DNA of 64,000 bases, from contig DAISYQ010000013.1 in NCBI GenBank assembly GCA_036825195.1, positions 4,746 to 68,745 of the forward strand, in the 5' to 3' direction. The stretch's first letter is position 1. Each line of letters opens with the position of its first letter. This document shows positions 6,910 to 14,916 of the stretch, piece by piece. The notes below the pieces were generated by a model. The model ran no database searches, was not told the DNA's origin, and saw nothing but the letters and a program-made list of their open reading frames with translations. Position numbers and translations under genes: made by a program. Origin of the DNA: UBA2210 sp036825195. Lineage in GTDB: Bacteria > Desulfobacterota > Syntrophia > Syntrophales > UBA2210.

Positions 6910-7853
6910 AGAGACGATCGATGTTCCTGGTACTCCCCCTCGTGCTGCTCATGGGCTCCATGCTTTTTGGCGCGGATATCCCCTATCTGACCGGACGAAT
7001 CACGGACAACGCACAGCTTTTATCCCCGGCGGTTAGCCGGTCACTGTCGGAAGGCCTGAAAGCACATGAAGACCGCACCGGAAACCAGATCGCTGTCCTG
7101 ACGATTCCCACAATCGACGGGGAGGGCATTGAAGAATACGCAGCCAAGGTTTTTGAATCATGGAAACTCGGCCAGAAAGGCAAAGATAACGGTATCTTGA
7201 TTGTAGTGGTTCCTAACGACCGGCGAATGCGTATTGAAGTCGGTTACGGTCTTGAGGGAACACTCACCGATGGGATGGCTGGGCAGATCATTCGAACGGT
7301 GATGACCCCCAAATTCAAAAATGGAGACTATGAGGGCGGTATCGCCGATGGCGCCAGGGCCGTGGTAGATGTGCTTGAGGGCGGAGAACTGCCAAAAACG
7401 GCCGTCGATACCGGTTCAACAAAAAAGTCGAGATTCTTTGAAATAGAGGGACCTGAGCTTTCGATTATAGAACGTATCCTCCTCGGAGCGTTTATTTTTG
7501 GAATTATCGGAATATTTACCGCGATTGCGATACTCACGCCGGGTTTCGGCTGGTTTCTTTACTTTTTTTTAATACCATTCTGGGCGACCTTTCCGATCAT
7601 CATTCTGGGATCCACCGGCGCGTTTATTGGTTTTATCGTGTATATGATTGGCTTTCCGGTAACAAAACTGTTTTTACGAAAGACCGACTGGTATAAAAAG
7701 GCTCATAAAGATTTGCGCACCAAGGGGCGGGCTTCAATCGGCGGCTTATCGATCGGATCTGGCAGTTCCGGCGGATCATGGTCGTCAGGAGGATCAAGTT
7801 TTTCAGGCGGAGGTGGATCATCCGGTGGCGGCGGTGCGTCCGGTAGTTGGTAG
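6906..7853 (+). CDS. Secreted YgcG-like TPM-domain protein with Gly/Ser tail
   Basis: 315 aa. Signal peptide (residues 1-23), then a complete TPM domain: YLTGRITDNAQLLSP, TGNQIAVLTIPTIDG, KDNGILIVVVPNDRRMRIEV and GYGLEGTLTDGMAG. Two or three membrane helices follow at about residues 190-265, and the protein ends in a long Gly/Ser tail (GGSWSSGGSSFSGGGG) and GSW. This is the standard YgcG layout: an exported TPM domain anchored by C-terminal helices with a low-complexity tail. Its start overlaps the upstream TPM gene by four bases. The 130 bp after it hold no gene. Confidence 0.88.
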   Translation: MKRRSMFLVLPLVLLMGSMLFGADIPYLTGRITDNAQLLSPAVSRSLSEGLKAHEDRTGNQIAVLTIPTIDGEGIEEYAAKVFESWKLGQKGKDNGILIVVVPNDRRMRIEVGYGLEGTLTDGMAGQIIRTVMTPKFKNGDYEGGIADGARAVVDVLEGGELPKTAVDTGSTKKSRFFEIEGPELSIIERILLGAFIFGIIGIFTAIAILTPGFGWFLYFFLIPFWATFPIIILGSTGAFIGFIVYMIGFPVTKLFLRKTDWYKKAHKDLRTKGRASIGGLSIGSGSSGGSWSSGGSSFSGGGGSSGGGGASGSW

Positions 7854-7987
7854 GGTGAATCTGATATTTGTGAATATTTGAAATTTTCACCCGGAAAGAC
7901 CGGTAAAAAACAAAATTATTGATTTGTACATATTCTGTTAAAAAGCTGCCACCTATTCCTGAATGAGGCTATATCATCATCCTTTCT

Positions 7988-8821
7988 TTACTTTTCCCGA
8001 TAAATAATGGTGCCCACGTGTTCACCGGCAAGGGCACGGGTGATGTTTCCTTCTTCCATGCCGTTGATGATCTGTATGCTGTCGAGCACTTCGCTTTCCT
8101 GGAGGATCTCGAGGCAGGGACGCTCCACGATCAGATCAACCAGATCCCGCTTCATCAGTTCGCGCGCGCCGATCTCGGCGATGAAATCGGCATGGGGGTT
8201 CTTTTTCGGGTCATCGGTATACAAGCCCTTTTCGTCCTTGACGAAGATACAGGACTTGGAGCCGATGAGGTTGGCGAGGAGCACGGTGCCCACATCGGTG
8301 CGGTGCACGGGTATTCGCCCCTTTGCCGGCGGAATGGCAAAGTAGTCGTAGGGCGGCATGCCGTGCATAATGGGGATGCATTCAGTGGCAAAGTAGGTAT
8401 GAAGCTTCACCACGTCGTCGTGACCGATCTTTACCCCGCCCCAAGGTGAGAGGAGGGTGGCGATGAGGAGGGCGTTCTGTTCCGAGATGGTGCTGCCGAA
8501 CTTCGCTATAATGCCGGTCGGCATGCCGAGTTCGAGACCGATGCTGTAAATGTGGCGGCTTCTCGTGCCGCCCCCGGTCGTGATGAGGAGTTTGTGGTGG
8601 TCCTTGTTCGCAACAATCTCCTTCACGATTGACGGCAGGGCCTTGATTCCCCTGTCGCAAATTGATTGCCCGCCGATCTTGAGGACGTCCACATCGGGAA
8701 ACAGGCGGGTCTGGGGCGCCAGTTTGATGCTTTCGTAGAGGTCTTTGCCCACCAGACTTTCACCCATGAGCTGACTCTTTACGTGCAGTCTCTTTCCATC
8801 CTTTTCTCTTAGAAGTGCCAT
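7988..8821 (-). CDS. Molybdenum-storage-protein-like (MoSto) nucleotide-binding protein
   Basis: 277 aa, amino acid kinase fold. It resembles the alpha/beta subunits of Azotobacter MoSto, which bind ATP and store molybdate or tungstate as polyoxo clusters, more than true UMP kinases. Shared blocks: LKIGGQSICDRG, HHKLLITTGGGTRSRHIYS, MHGMPPYDYFAIPPAKG, VPVHRTD-like HRTDVGTVLLA, CIFVKDEKGLYT and the end NITRALAGEHVGTII. Azotobacter has two paralogous subunits; only one is seen here. It is the last gene of a minus-strand set with two tiny paralogues and a TiaS-like protein, and no nitrogenase or molybdenum-cofactor gene is nearby. Family assignment is good; the stored ion and even the storage role are inferred. 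Confidence 0.82.
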   Translation of the reverse strand: MALLREKDGKRLHVKSQLMGESLVGKDLYESIKLAPQTRLFPDVDVLKIGGQSICDRGIKALPSIVKEIVANKDHHKLLITTGGGTRSRHIYSIGLELGMPTGIIAKFGSTISEQNALLIATLLSPWGGVKIGHDDVVKLHTYFATECIPIMHGMPPYDYFAIPPAKGRIPVHRTDVGTVLLANLIGSKSCIFVKDEKGLYTDDPKKNPHADFIAEIGARELMKRDLVDLIVERPCLEILQESEVLDSIQIINGMEEGNITRALAGEHVGTIIYREK

Positions 8822-8904
8822 ATGAATACCTCGAAATCCTTTTGATGAAATTTTTCTGTAAAATATTCAAACTTGTGGACTGGGTGGTTCGCTCCGGCAG
8901 GGCG

Positions 8905-9117
8905 CTATACTTCTATCTCTTCATCCTGTTTTTCGCCCCGCTTGAGTTCGATCAGCTCCGCCCCGACTTCACGGGCAATCTGTTCGAGTTCGCTCTTTCG
9001 CATATGCTTGACAAATATTTTCATGTCAAGCCCCGCCACCGCCACCAGATTAAAACGGGGTTTTTTCTCACCCTCATTAATCTTCTGACGTTCTCGGTAG
9101 AAGATTTTTCCGGCCAT
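8905..9117 (-). CDS. Small conserved protein B (70 aa), paralogue of 9429-9629
   Basis: The ATG at 9117 has GGAGGA nine bases upstream; the frame continues upstream but without a comparable ribosome site. The protein is charged, with no signal or membrane segment: MAGKIFYRERQK, then EGEKKPRFNLVAVAG, KIFVKHMRKSELEQIA and a Lys/Glu-rich end. About two thirds of positions match the 66-aa protein encoded 312 bp upstream, so one arose from the other. It lies 83 bp before the MoSto-like gene on the same strand. I know no function; the invariant core EGEKKPR..LVA.AG.D.KI..KH.RKSELEQIA suggests a small binding or assembly protein. Confidence 0.75.
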   Translation of the reverse strand: MAGKIFYRERQKINEGEKKPRFNLVAVAGLDMKIFVKHMRKSELEQIAREVGAELIELKRGEKQDEEIEV

Positions 9118-9428
9118 GACCGATCTCCTCCATGAATGGTTTGGGTTGTATATCTGACTGTTCCGGAAGGGCTTTATGTGAGTTGCTCTCCATTGCCCGT
9201 CACGGTGACTCTCAACCGACACACCGCCACCGGGTGCGCATTGTACGAGACCGTAACCATTGACTCGTTAGCGCATTATAGCAGAGAAGTGTCGGAGAAG
9301 GAAAGCCGTTTAATGGTGATGAACCGGGCGGTCGCACCTCACCGGGATGAAAAGGACAGGGCCCCGCATGCCCGCGTGGCATGGGGACCCTGCAGTTGAA
9401 ACGCTTTAGACTATCGGGCGTCGTTCGC
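9118..9428. other. Gene-free interval between the two small paralogues
   Basis: 311 bp with no convincing reading frame. The only structure I see is the GC-rich hairpin at 9362-9386. A promoter for the downstream two genes may lie here, but no clear -35/-10 pair stands out. Confidence 0.5.
9362..9386 (-). terminator. Strong hairpin after small protein A
   Basis: CCCC-g-CATGCC (9362-9372) pairs with GGCATGGGG (9378-9386) around a five-base loop, extended by flanking GGGTCC/GGCCC bases. Read on the minus strand it begins about 42 bp after the stop of the 66-aa gene and is followed by a modest T-rich stretch (TGTCCTTTTC). It is a probable terminator or processing hairpin that would lower expression of the downstream small gene and MoSto-like gene relative to the upstream pair. 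Confidence 0.5.
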
Positions 9429-9629
9429 CTATTTCATCTTCTTTTCGCCGCCGGTCAGTTCTACCAGTTCCGCGTTGATCTTTTTGGCGATCTGTTCGAG
9501 CTCGCTCTTGCGCACGTGTTTGGCATGTATCTTGAGGTCCGTTCCCGCCGACGCCACCAGGTGGTATCGAGGCTTTTTCTCTCCCTCGTCCACCTTTCTC
9601 CTCATTCGATAAAAGATTGTTCCTGCCAT
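9429..9629 (-). CDS. Small conserved protein A (66 aa), paralogue of 8905-9117
   Basis: The ATG at 9629 is preceded by AAAAGGAG. It starts six bases after the stop of the TiaS-like gene, so the two are almost certainly co-transcribed. The sequence runs MAGTIFYRMRRK, EGEKKPRYHLVASAG, KIHAKHVRKSELEQIAKKI and ends GGEKKMK. Conserved positions shared with protein B are mostly basic and small residues, giving a highly charged, soluble product. No known domain recognised. The retention of two copies in one locus argues that they form part of its function. Confidence 0.75.
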   Translation of the reverse strand: MAGTIFYRMRRKVDEGEKKPRYHLVASAGTDLKIHAKHVRKSELEQIAKKINAELVELTGGEKKMK

Positions 9630-9635
9630 GACCTG

Positions 9636-10358
9636 TCACTCCTTTTTCTTGTGTTTCTTTCCCACGGTTTCCCATAGCTGGTTGCCGTTTCTGTTGACCG
9701 GCAACAGCACCCTGCCGCCCCATAATCGGGGCCTAAGCCATCCCTGGGTATCGATCACATCATCCGGGGCCGGGGTGAGGGCTTCCCGGTCAACGGAGAT
9801 CACAATGATGCCGCGCGCTTCCAACTCGGACACCGTCACCTGAGAGGGAAAGTCGCGCAGTCTGGAGAATTCGATAAACCGGCCGCTCCTGCCATAAACA
9901 CACAGGCCGACGCCTGCCGCCGCCCCAATGATGCCGTCGTTGGTGCCGCCATGTCCAGAGAGGTGGATTCCCTCGCAGGCACTGAGAGCCTCCTGCTGGG
10001 TTACCACTTGCCGGGAGCATTTGAGACCGAAGTCCATGAGTCGAGGAAGGGAGGGATCGTCATCGCAGGCGACGCAGAGGCCGGGGTCGCTGCCGGGTGC
10101 GGCAAGTTTCTCCACATGAGCGACGGCACGCTGGATCAGGTCGGGAAGGATCGAGTGGTCCGGTGCATCGACAATGGCGCAGGCCGAACTGTTGTGCGAC
10201 GTGTAGGGAATGCCCTCCATAACCGGCAACTGCTGCCGCACCACGCCCCAGAGACTGCACCCCTGAGGCAGCTCGTCTTCAAACCAGCGGGTCAGCTTTC
10301 CTGTCCCAAAGGTTGAATCGATATTATCGGTATCGTCGAATGCAACGAACACTTTCAT
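9636..10358 (-). CDS. TiaS-like DDTD-motif protein
   Basis: 240 aa from the ATG at 10358, which has AAGGAG ten bases upstream. It opens with VFVAFDDTDN and continues GTGKLTRWFEDEL, IPYTSHNSSACAIVD, CDDDPSLPRLMDFG, GIHLSGHGGTNDGIIGAAAG. This resembles the N-terminal part of archaeal TiaS (tRNA-Ile2 agmatinylcytidine synthetase), in which a GIDDTDS motif begins the kinase-like domain. The archaeal OB-fold and zinc ribbon are absent, so a tRNA-modifying role is unlikely without partners. It is the first gene of the minus-strand set ending in the MoSto-like protein. Both are ATP-related folds, which makes an ATP-dependent metal-handling role plausible but unproved. Confidence 0.65.
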   Translation of the reverse strand: MKVFVAFDDTDNIDSTFGTGKLTRWFEDELPQGCSLWGVVRQQLPVMEGIPYTSHNSSACAIVDAPDHSILPDLIQRAVAHVEKLAAPGSDPGLCVACDDDPSLPRLMDFGLKCSRQVVTQQEALSACEGIHLSGHGGTNDGIIGAAAGVGLCVYGRSGRFIEFSRLRDFPSQVTVSELEARGIIVISVDREALTPAPDDVIDTQGWLRPRLWGGRVLLPVNRNGNQLWETVGKKHKKKE

Positions 10359-10467
10359 GAATTCTTGTCTCCTTGAGGATGTATTGTCACGGGTGCCGGA
10401 AGAATCTTTCAGAACCGCGCCTCTCCAATCACACATCACTCTCTGTGTCAATACCCATTATGAACAG

Positions 10468-10531
10468 TATAGTTACTACAATAACAAATGTCAATCAATA
10501 ACTATATGAAATAATAACTAAATAAGTTATT
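10468..10531. promoter_or_regulatory. AT-rich divergent operator/promoter region
   Basis: Between the divergent TiaS-like and transposase-like genes. TATAGTTA (10468-10475) is repeated inverted as TAACTATA (10499-10506). AATAACTA occurs twice (10496-10503, 10513-10520), and AATAACT..AGTTATT (10513-10531) is a perfect inverted repeat with a five-base gap. Four ATAACT/AGTTAT half sites within 64 bp suggest a regulator binding region controlling one or both directions. Confidence 0.45.
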
Positions 10532-10591
10532 GCGATGATACTCCGACACTTAGTGCTTGTCTTCCGCAATCCCCTGTGGTACAGAAAAAAT

Positions 10592-11776
10592 ATGGAACGA
10601 GATATCTCCCTTCACGAGGTGGAAGTGTTCATGCGTCCCTTCGGCAAATATTTCAGCCGGTCGGAGGGCCGTGCGCTTGCCTCCCGTTATGTCTTGGGAC
10701 TCATCCTCGAGGGCGACCGAAAATCCGTGGAACCCATGGCTCTCCGGGTGGAGGCCTCCGAACGGTCGCTTCAACGCCTTCTGACGGAGGTGAAATGGGA
10801 TACGGAAGGGGTGTGGAGGGAATATCGCCGACGCATCATGACCGCTCATGCCGGTACCAATGGCTTGCTGGTGGTAGGAGAGACCCTGTTCCCCAAGCGG
10901 GGTGGTCACAGTGTCTGCGTGGCGAGGCAGTACAGCGCAGACCCGGGCAGGATGGTGAACTGCCAGATGGCGACGGATTCGATCTATGTGTGGGGGAATG
11001 CCGCCATGCCGTGGGGCATCGATCTGTACGTGCCGAAATTCTGGAGCCGGTCTGGCGATAAGATGCATCGGCTCCGAAGGCGAAACGCAGGAATTCCCGA
11101 CCATGTCCGCCACCGGGAACGATGGATGCTGGGACTTGAGCAGATTGGGCAGGCGAAAGGGCAGGGGCTTGCAATAGGTTCGGTCGTATCGGGCGCTGCA
11201 TTCGGGTCCGTTTCCGGGTTTCGGGACCAACTCGACGAAGAGGGCATTCCCTATGTCGTGGAGGTATCGCCGGATACCGCTGTGTTTCCCGCCGAACCGG
11301 TGTTTGTGGAAGAAGCTTCGAAAAGACGAGGCAGAGAACGATCACGGAAGCATCATCGGCGTTTCAGTGTCGATCAGATGCCGGTGGCCGTCTCCCATGT
11401 TCGTGACGCCGTTGGTGCGGGCCCGCCCGGGGAAACGGAACCATATTTTTTCACTCCCCGGCAGGTGTGGCCGGCTCAGGGATACCGGGAGGGCATCCGC
11501 CATAAACCGGCCTGGCTCGTCGTGTCGCCGCCCGGCATATCGGCAGGGGAAGGAGGATACCGCTATTTCCTGGTGACACTTACCGACGGAGCGGCTCTTG
11601 GGGGTCTGGAACGGATCGGGAGAGCATGGGAACAGGCCATGATCTGCAAACGGTTTATGATTGAGCACCTCGGCCTCCTGCATCATGAGGGCCGGTCGTG
11701 GATCGGATGGCACCGGCATGTCCTTCTCGTTTTTCTGGCCTGGAGTTTCCTTCTGGAGAGAGAACTTGTGTGCTAA
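10592..11776 (+). CDS. IS701-type transposase homologue lacking both catalytic Asp residues
   Basis: 394 aa from the ATG at 10592; an ATG at 10535 is also in frame. The IS701/DDE layout is preserved end to end: helical N-terminus with ALASRYVLGLILEGDRKSVE, the block FPKRGGHSVCVARQYSADPG, the middle domain and the C-terminal HHEGRSWIGWHRHVLLVFLA. In active relatives the first Asp lies in a D-D/E-T/S-G-F-x-K-K-G motif; here it reads VVGETLFPKRG near residue 94. The second lies in V-A-D-A-G-Y-G; here VVSGAAFG near residue 199. Only the C-terminal Glu remains. The frame is full length, not decayed, and I see no terminal inverted repeats. This suggests a retained, non-transposing protein rather than an insertion sequence. 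Confidence 0.75.
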   Translation: MERDISLHEVEVFMRPFGKYFSRSEGRALASRYVLGLILEGDRKSVEPMALRVEASERSLQRLLTEVKWDTEGVWREYRRRIMTAHAGTNGLLVVGETLFPKRGGHSVCVARQYSADPGRMVNCQMATDSIYVWGNAAMPWGIDLYVPKFWSRSGDKMHRLRRRNAGIPDHVRHRERWMLGLEQIGQAKGQGLAIGSVVSGAAFGSVSGFRDQLDEEGIPYVVEVSPDTAVFPAEPVFVEEASKRRGRERSRKHHRRFSVDQMPVAVSHVRDAVGAGPPGETEPYFFTPRQVWPAQGYREGIRHKPAWLVVSPPGISAGEGGYRYFLVTLTDGAALGGLERIGRAWEQAMICKRFMIEHLGLLHHEGRSWIGWHRHVLLVFLAWSFLLERELVC

Positions 11777-11849
11777 GGAAATCTCTTGTCGATTACAAAT
11801 GGTATTGTCTCCTGCTTATGCCGGTGGTATGTTGAAACATGGAGGAAGA

Positions 11850-12560
11850 ATGAAGATGGAACAGTGGATATATGACGAGTTTAAACATTGCGGTGTCGAT
11901 TACTCGAAGGCCGAACTGGCTGAAGCCTATGACGAACGACATCAGAAATTCCGCGATTACGAGAAAGAGTTCAAAGGCATGATGGAGTTTCTTGGAATCC
12001 GGAATACGGAAAACAAGATCATGATTGACCTGGGCTGTGGCACCGGAGCAACGGCGATTCTTGCGGCACCCCTCTTTAAGGCCGTATACGCCGTTGATGT
12101 CTCGGATGTGATGATCGAACAGGCAAAGGAGAAATCGGGGAGCACTGCTCATAACCTCACATTTGTGAACGAGGGATTTCTGACCTACCGGCATGAAGAT
12201 GAGCTGGCGGATTTGGTCATTACAAAGGCCGCATTTCATCACCTGCCGGATTTCTGGAAACAGATCGCGTTGCTGCAGATCAATGCCATGTTGAAGATTG
12301 GCGGCCTGCTGTATATCCATGATGTCGTCTTTCATTTCGATCCCCGGGATTATGTCGGTACGATCAATGCGTGGATTGCCGGATTTGAAAAAGTCGCGGG
12401 AGAAGAATTCAGACAGGAAGTCGAGACACATATCAGGGATGAGTACAGCACCTTTCACTGGATAGTGGAAGGAATGCTGGAAAGAGCCGGATTTTCCATA
12501 GAAAAGGCCAAGTCGCCCAACGATTTTCTGACCGAATATGCCTGTCGCAAAGTCAGGTAA
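11850..12560 (+). CDS. Class I SAM-dependent methyltransferase
   Basis: 236 aa. GGAGGA at 11841-11846 supports the ATG at 11850 or the one at 11856; longer upstream frames lack a ribosome site. Rossmann motifs are plain: IMIDLGCGTGATAILA (SAM-binding motif I), YAVDVSDVMIEQAKEK (acidic residue for the ribose), DLVITKAAFHHLPDF (motif IV) and LKIGGLLYIHDV. Motif I and the helical C-terminus resemble small-molecule methyltransferases of the UbiE/Methyltransf_25 type. The substrate is unknown. It follows the transposase-like gene by 73 bp on the same strand. Confidence 0.85.
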   Translation: MKMEQWIYDEFKHCGVDYSKAELAEAYDERHQKFRDYEKEFKGMMEFLGIRNTENKIMIDLGCGTGATAILAAPLFKAVYAVDVSDVMIEQAKEKSGSTAHNLTFVNEGFLTYRHEDELADLVITKAAFHHLPDFWKQIALLQINAMLKIGGLLYIHDVVFHFDPRDYVGTINAWIAGFEKVAGEEFRQEVETHIRDEYSTFHWIVEGMLERAGFSIEKAKSPNDFLTEYACRKVR

Positions 12561-12649
12561 TCGAATGATAACAACTTGATATAACCAATTCATCTGCCGG
12601 ATGGATCGCAGCAACTACTGATTTCTTCATTAACCGGGATGGCGAAATA

Positions 12650-13201
12650 ATGCGCAGAATTATTGTATCTGACATCTTTGGCAAGACCCCGGCCTTGGAT
12701 AAATTATGCGCGGCCATAGGAGCCGATGTTGGTGTCATCGATCCGTACGCCGGGGAAGACATGGGCTTTCAGACCGAAGAACAAGCCTATGAATTTTTTA
12801 TGGAAAATATCGGCTTAAACGGATATTGTCACATAGTGCAATCGACATTGGAGAAAACACCGTCACTGACCGTTTTGATAGGATTCAGTGTCGGGGCGTC
12901 CGCTGTCTGGCAAATTTCCGAGTCGTTGAACGCTGAAAAAGTGAAACGCGCAGTCTGTTTCTACGGTTCGCAGGTCAGGCACCTGACGGAGATACATCCG
13001 AATATTATGATCGACCTTGTACTGCCGACACACGAAGCCGGATTCAGTGTTGATGCATTGGCACAAAGCCTGTCGGGCAGGGAAAATGTTGTGCTTCACA
13101 GGACGCCGTATTTGCACGGTTTCATGAATGAACTGTCTAAAAACTATGACAAGTCGGGGTACACCAGATATGTCGGTTGGCTGTGCCACAGTGTCAGGTG
13201 A
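12650..13201 (+). CDS. Small alpha/beta-hydrolase, dienelactone-hydrolase-like
   Basis: 183 aa, cytosolic, with no signal peptide. The nucleophile elbow GFSVGASAVWQ (Ser near residue 81) follows a strand (LTVLIGFS), and the C-terminal HGFMNELS provides the catalytic His as in dienelactone hydrolases; the acid is probably in the PTHEAG region. The protein is short for the family (usually 230 or more) because the N-terminal strands are trimmed. The substrate cannot be told. It lies upstream of a second, secreted dienelactone-hydrolase-like gene on the same strand. Confidence 0.7.
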   Translation: MRRIIVSDIFGKTPALDKLCAAIGADVGVIDPYAGEDMGFQTEEQAYEFFMENIGLNGYCHIVQSTLEKTPSLTVLIGFSVGASAVWQISESLNAEKVKRAVCFYGSQVRHLTEIHPNIMIDLVLPTHEAGFSVDALAQSLSGRENVVLHRTPYLHGFMNELSKNYDKSGYTRYVGWLCHSVR

Positions 13202-13233
13202 CAAATAAAGTAACATGTAAATAGGTGAGCCGT

Positions 13234-14091
13234 ATGAAACATACAGAGAGAAGGATTCCTTTGGTGACACCGCTCAGGATTGCTGCTTTGATTGCACTCG
13301 TCTTAACGGTTCTTTCGGGGTGTGCCTCTCGGATAAACCCTGAAACGGTACGGTTTGAAGGTCTTGAAGCGACACCCAGGCATTTCAGCGGCACCTTGAC
13401 ATTGCCACAAAAGAGCGATGACCCTGTACCCGTGGTGGTTCTCATTCACGGGTCCGCGGGGGTTGACGACAGGTACGCATTCCACCGTCCTGCGCTACTG
13501 GATGCCGGGATAGGGACATTCGAAGTTGATTTCAAGACCGGTGTCTTTACCTCCCTCTCCAACCGTCCGCCCATGGTAACGTTCCATCCGTGGGTTTTCG
13601 GGGTACTTAAAACTTTGCGTTCTCATCCGCGCGTCGATGCACAGCGAATCGCCATCATGGGATTTTCTCTCGGTGGTCATCTGAGCGTTTCCGTTGCTTC
13701 ACAAAAGGTAGTTACACAGTGGCTGGGACCGAACCAGCCGGGATTTGCCGCCCATGTGGGGTTCTATCCCGTGTGCAAAGAGTTGCGAAAGAATTTTGAT
13801 GTGACCGGACCAACGGGAGCTCCGATTCTTATACTCTGTGGAGAGAAGGATTCATGGGGCGATGGAAAGTCCTGTGGGGGTTTTTGCGACTGGCTGAACG
13901 AGGCACAACCGGGTGTTGTTTCGCTGACAGTGTATCCCGATGTCAATCACGGATTCGACCGTAAGGGATATTGGAAGGGATACGCACCGTTTGCAGAAAA
14001 TCAGACGGCCATCCTTCAATGGAATGCCGAAGCGGCACAGGACAGCCGCAAGCGCGCCGTGGCATTTTTGTGTCGGGCTTTCGGTATGTGA
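13234..14091 (+). CDS. Dienelactone-hydrolase family lipoprotein
   Basis: 285 aa from the ATG at 13234 (AGGTGAG upstream; a GTG at 13225 is in frame). A hydrophobic leader ends in the lipobox LTVLSGC, so the protein is probably lipid-anchored on the outer face of the inner membrane or in the outer membrane. The hydrolase core shows VVVLIHGSAGVDDRY, the nucleophile elbow IMGFSLGGHLS (Ser near 144), the acid in LCGEKDSWG and the catalytic His in YPDVNHGFDRKGY. The gap to the preceding hydrolase is 32 bp, so the two may be one operon. Substrate unknown; likely an ester or lactone. Confidence 0.85.
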   Translation: MKHTERRIPLVTPLRIAALIALVLTVLSGCASRINPETVRFEGLEATPRHFSGTLTLPQKSDDPVPVVVLIHGSAGVDDRYAFHRPALLDAGIGTFEVDFKTGVFTSLSNRPPMVTFHPWVFGVLKTLRSHPRVDAQRIAIMGFSLGGHLSVSVASQKVVTQWLGPNQPGFAAHVGFYPVCKELRKNFDVTGPTGAPILILCGEKDSWGDGKSCGGFCDWLNEAQPGVVSLTVYPDVNHGFDRKGYWKGYAPFAENQTAILQWNAEAAQDSRKRAVAFLCRAFGM

Positions 14092-14231
14092 GTATCGACG
14101 TAGCGTAGAACGGACTTACCATTATTCGTTTTAGCATTGTTTATAGGTCGGGCGGGATCGACAGGGCACATCTACTAAACTGAAATCTCATCAATATAGA
14201 ACCATTTGCAATATCTAATTAGGGACCATTG

Positions 14232-14885
14232 ATGAATAGAGAAATATATAGAATCGGATACTGGTCCGGGTCTATCGCGGTTGCGGCAACCATCGTATTT
14301 TATATCGTTCAGATGCTGCAGATTTTTGATGTTCTCAGGTATCCGAGTGACGAGATTCTAATCTATGGGTTTTCGCTTTGTATAACCATACCGTTTGTGA
14401 TCGAAATACTTGCTCTACACCATGTAACACCGGTCGAGAAAAAATTCTGGAGTCATGCGGCGCTTATCTTTACGGTTATCTATGTAGTATTTGTTACTGC
14501 TAATTATGTCGTCCAACTGGCAACGGTCATTCCGATGACGCTGAGAGGTATTGCCGATGAGATTCAAATTCTCAGGCAAACCCCGCACTCTCTCTTCTGG
14601 GACTTCGATGCGATAGGGTATATCTTTATGGGGCTGGCAACCTTATTTGCGGTACCCGTGTTTGAAAAACAGGGATTACAGAAATGGGTCAGATATTCCT
14701 TCCTGGCTCACGCATGGGTTACCCCCTTGATCGCATTCGTTTATTTCTACCCCGATTTTTCGGAGAATTTACTCCTTCTTGCGACTCCTTGGGCCATTAC
14801 GGCTCCGCTGTCAATGGTGTTACTTGCCATACTGTTCAAGAAGAATTACGAATTGCAGGGCAACGCAAAATCCTATTGTAGATGA
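14232..14885 (+). CDS. Unknown polytopic membrane protein
   Basis: 217 aa from the ATG at 14232, directly after an in-frame TTG. About six transmembrane helices: residues 10-30, 42-62, 72-95, 125-145, 155-175 and 182-205. There is no recognisable catalytic motif. The pattern of a short cytoplasmic N-terminus, evenly spaced helices and a Lys-rich tail is seen in small uncharacterised membrane proteins encoded near stress and resistance genes. I cannot assign a function. Confidence 0.7.
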   Translation: MNREIYRIGYWSGSIAVAATIVFYIVQMLQIFDVLRYPSDEILIYGFSLCITIPFVIEILALHHVTPVEKKFWSHAALIFTVIYVVFVTANYVVQLATVIPMTLRGIADEIQILRQTPHSLFWDFDAIGYIFMGLATLFAVPVFEKQGLQKWVRYSFLAHAWVTPLIAFVYFYPDFSENLLLLATPWAITAPLSMVLLAILFKKNYELQGNAKSYCR

Positions 14886-14916
14886 AAACAGATTTTCGGT
14901 GTAAAGGGGTTCCTGT

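Noticed and set aside
7988..8821. Calling this protein an ordinary UMP kinase
   Set aside because: The GGGTRSRHIYS, MPPYDYFAIPPAKG and C-terminal ALAGEHVGTII blocks match MoSto subunits better, and no ribosome or pyrimidine genes are near.
10535..11776. Calling the IS701-type gene an active insertion sequence
   Set aside because: Both catalytic Asp positions are replaced, and I found no matching terminal inverted repeats in the flanks.
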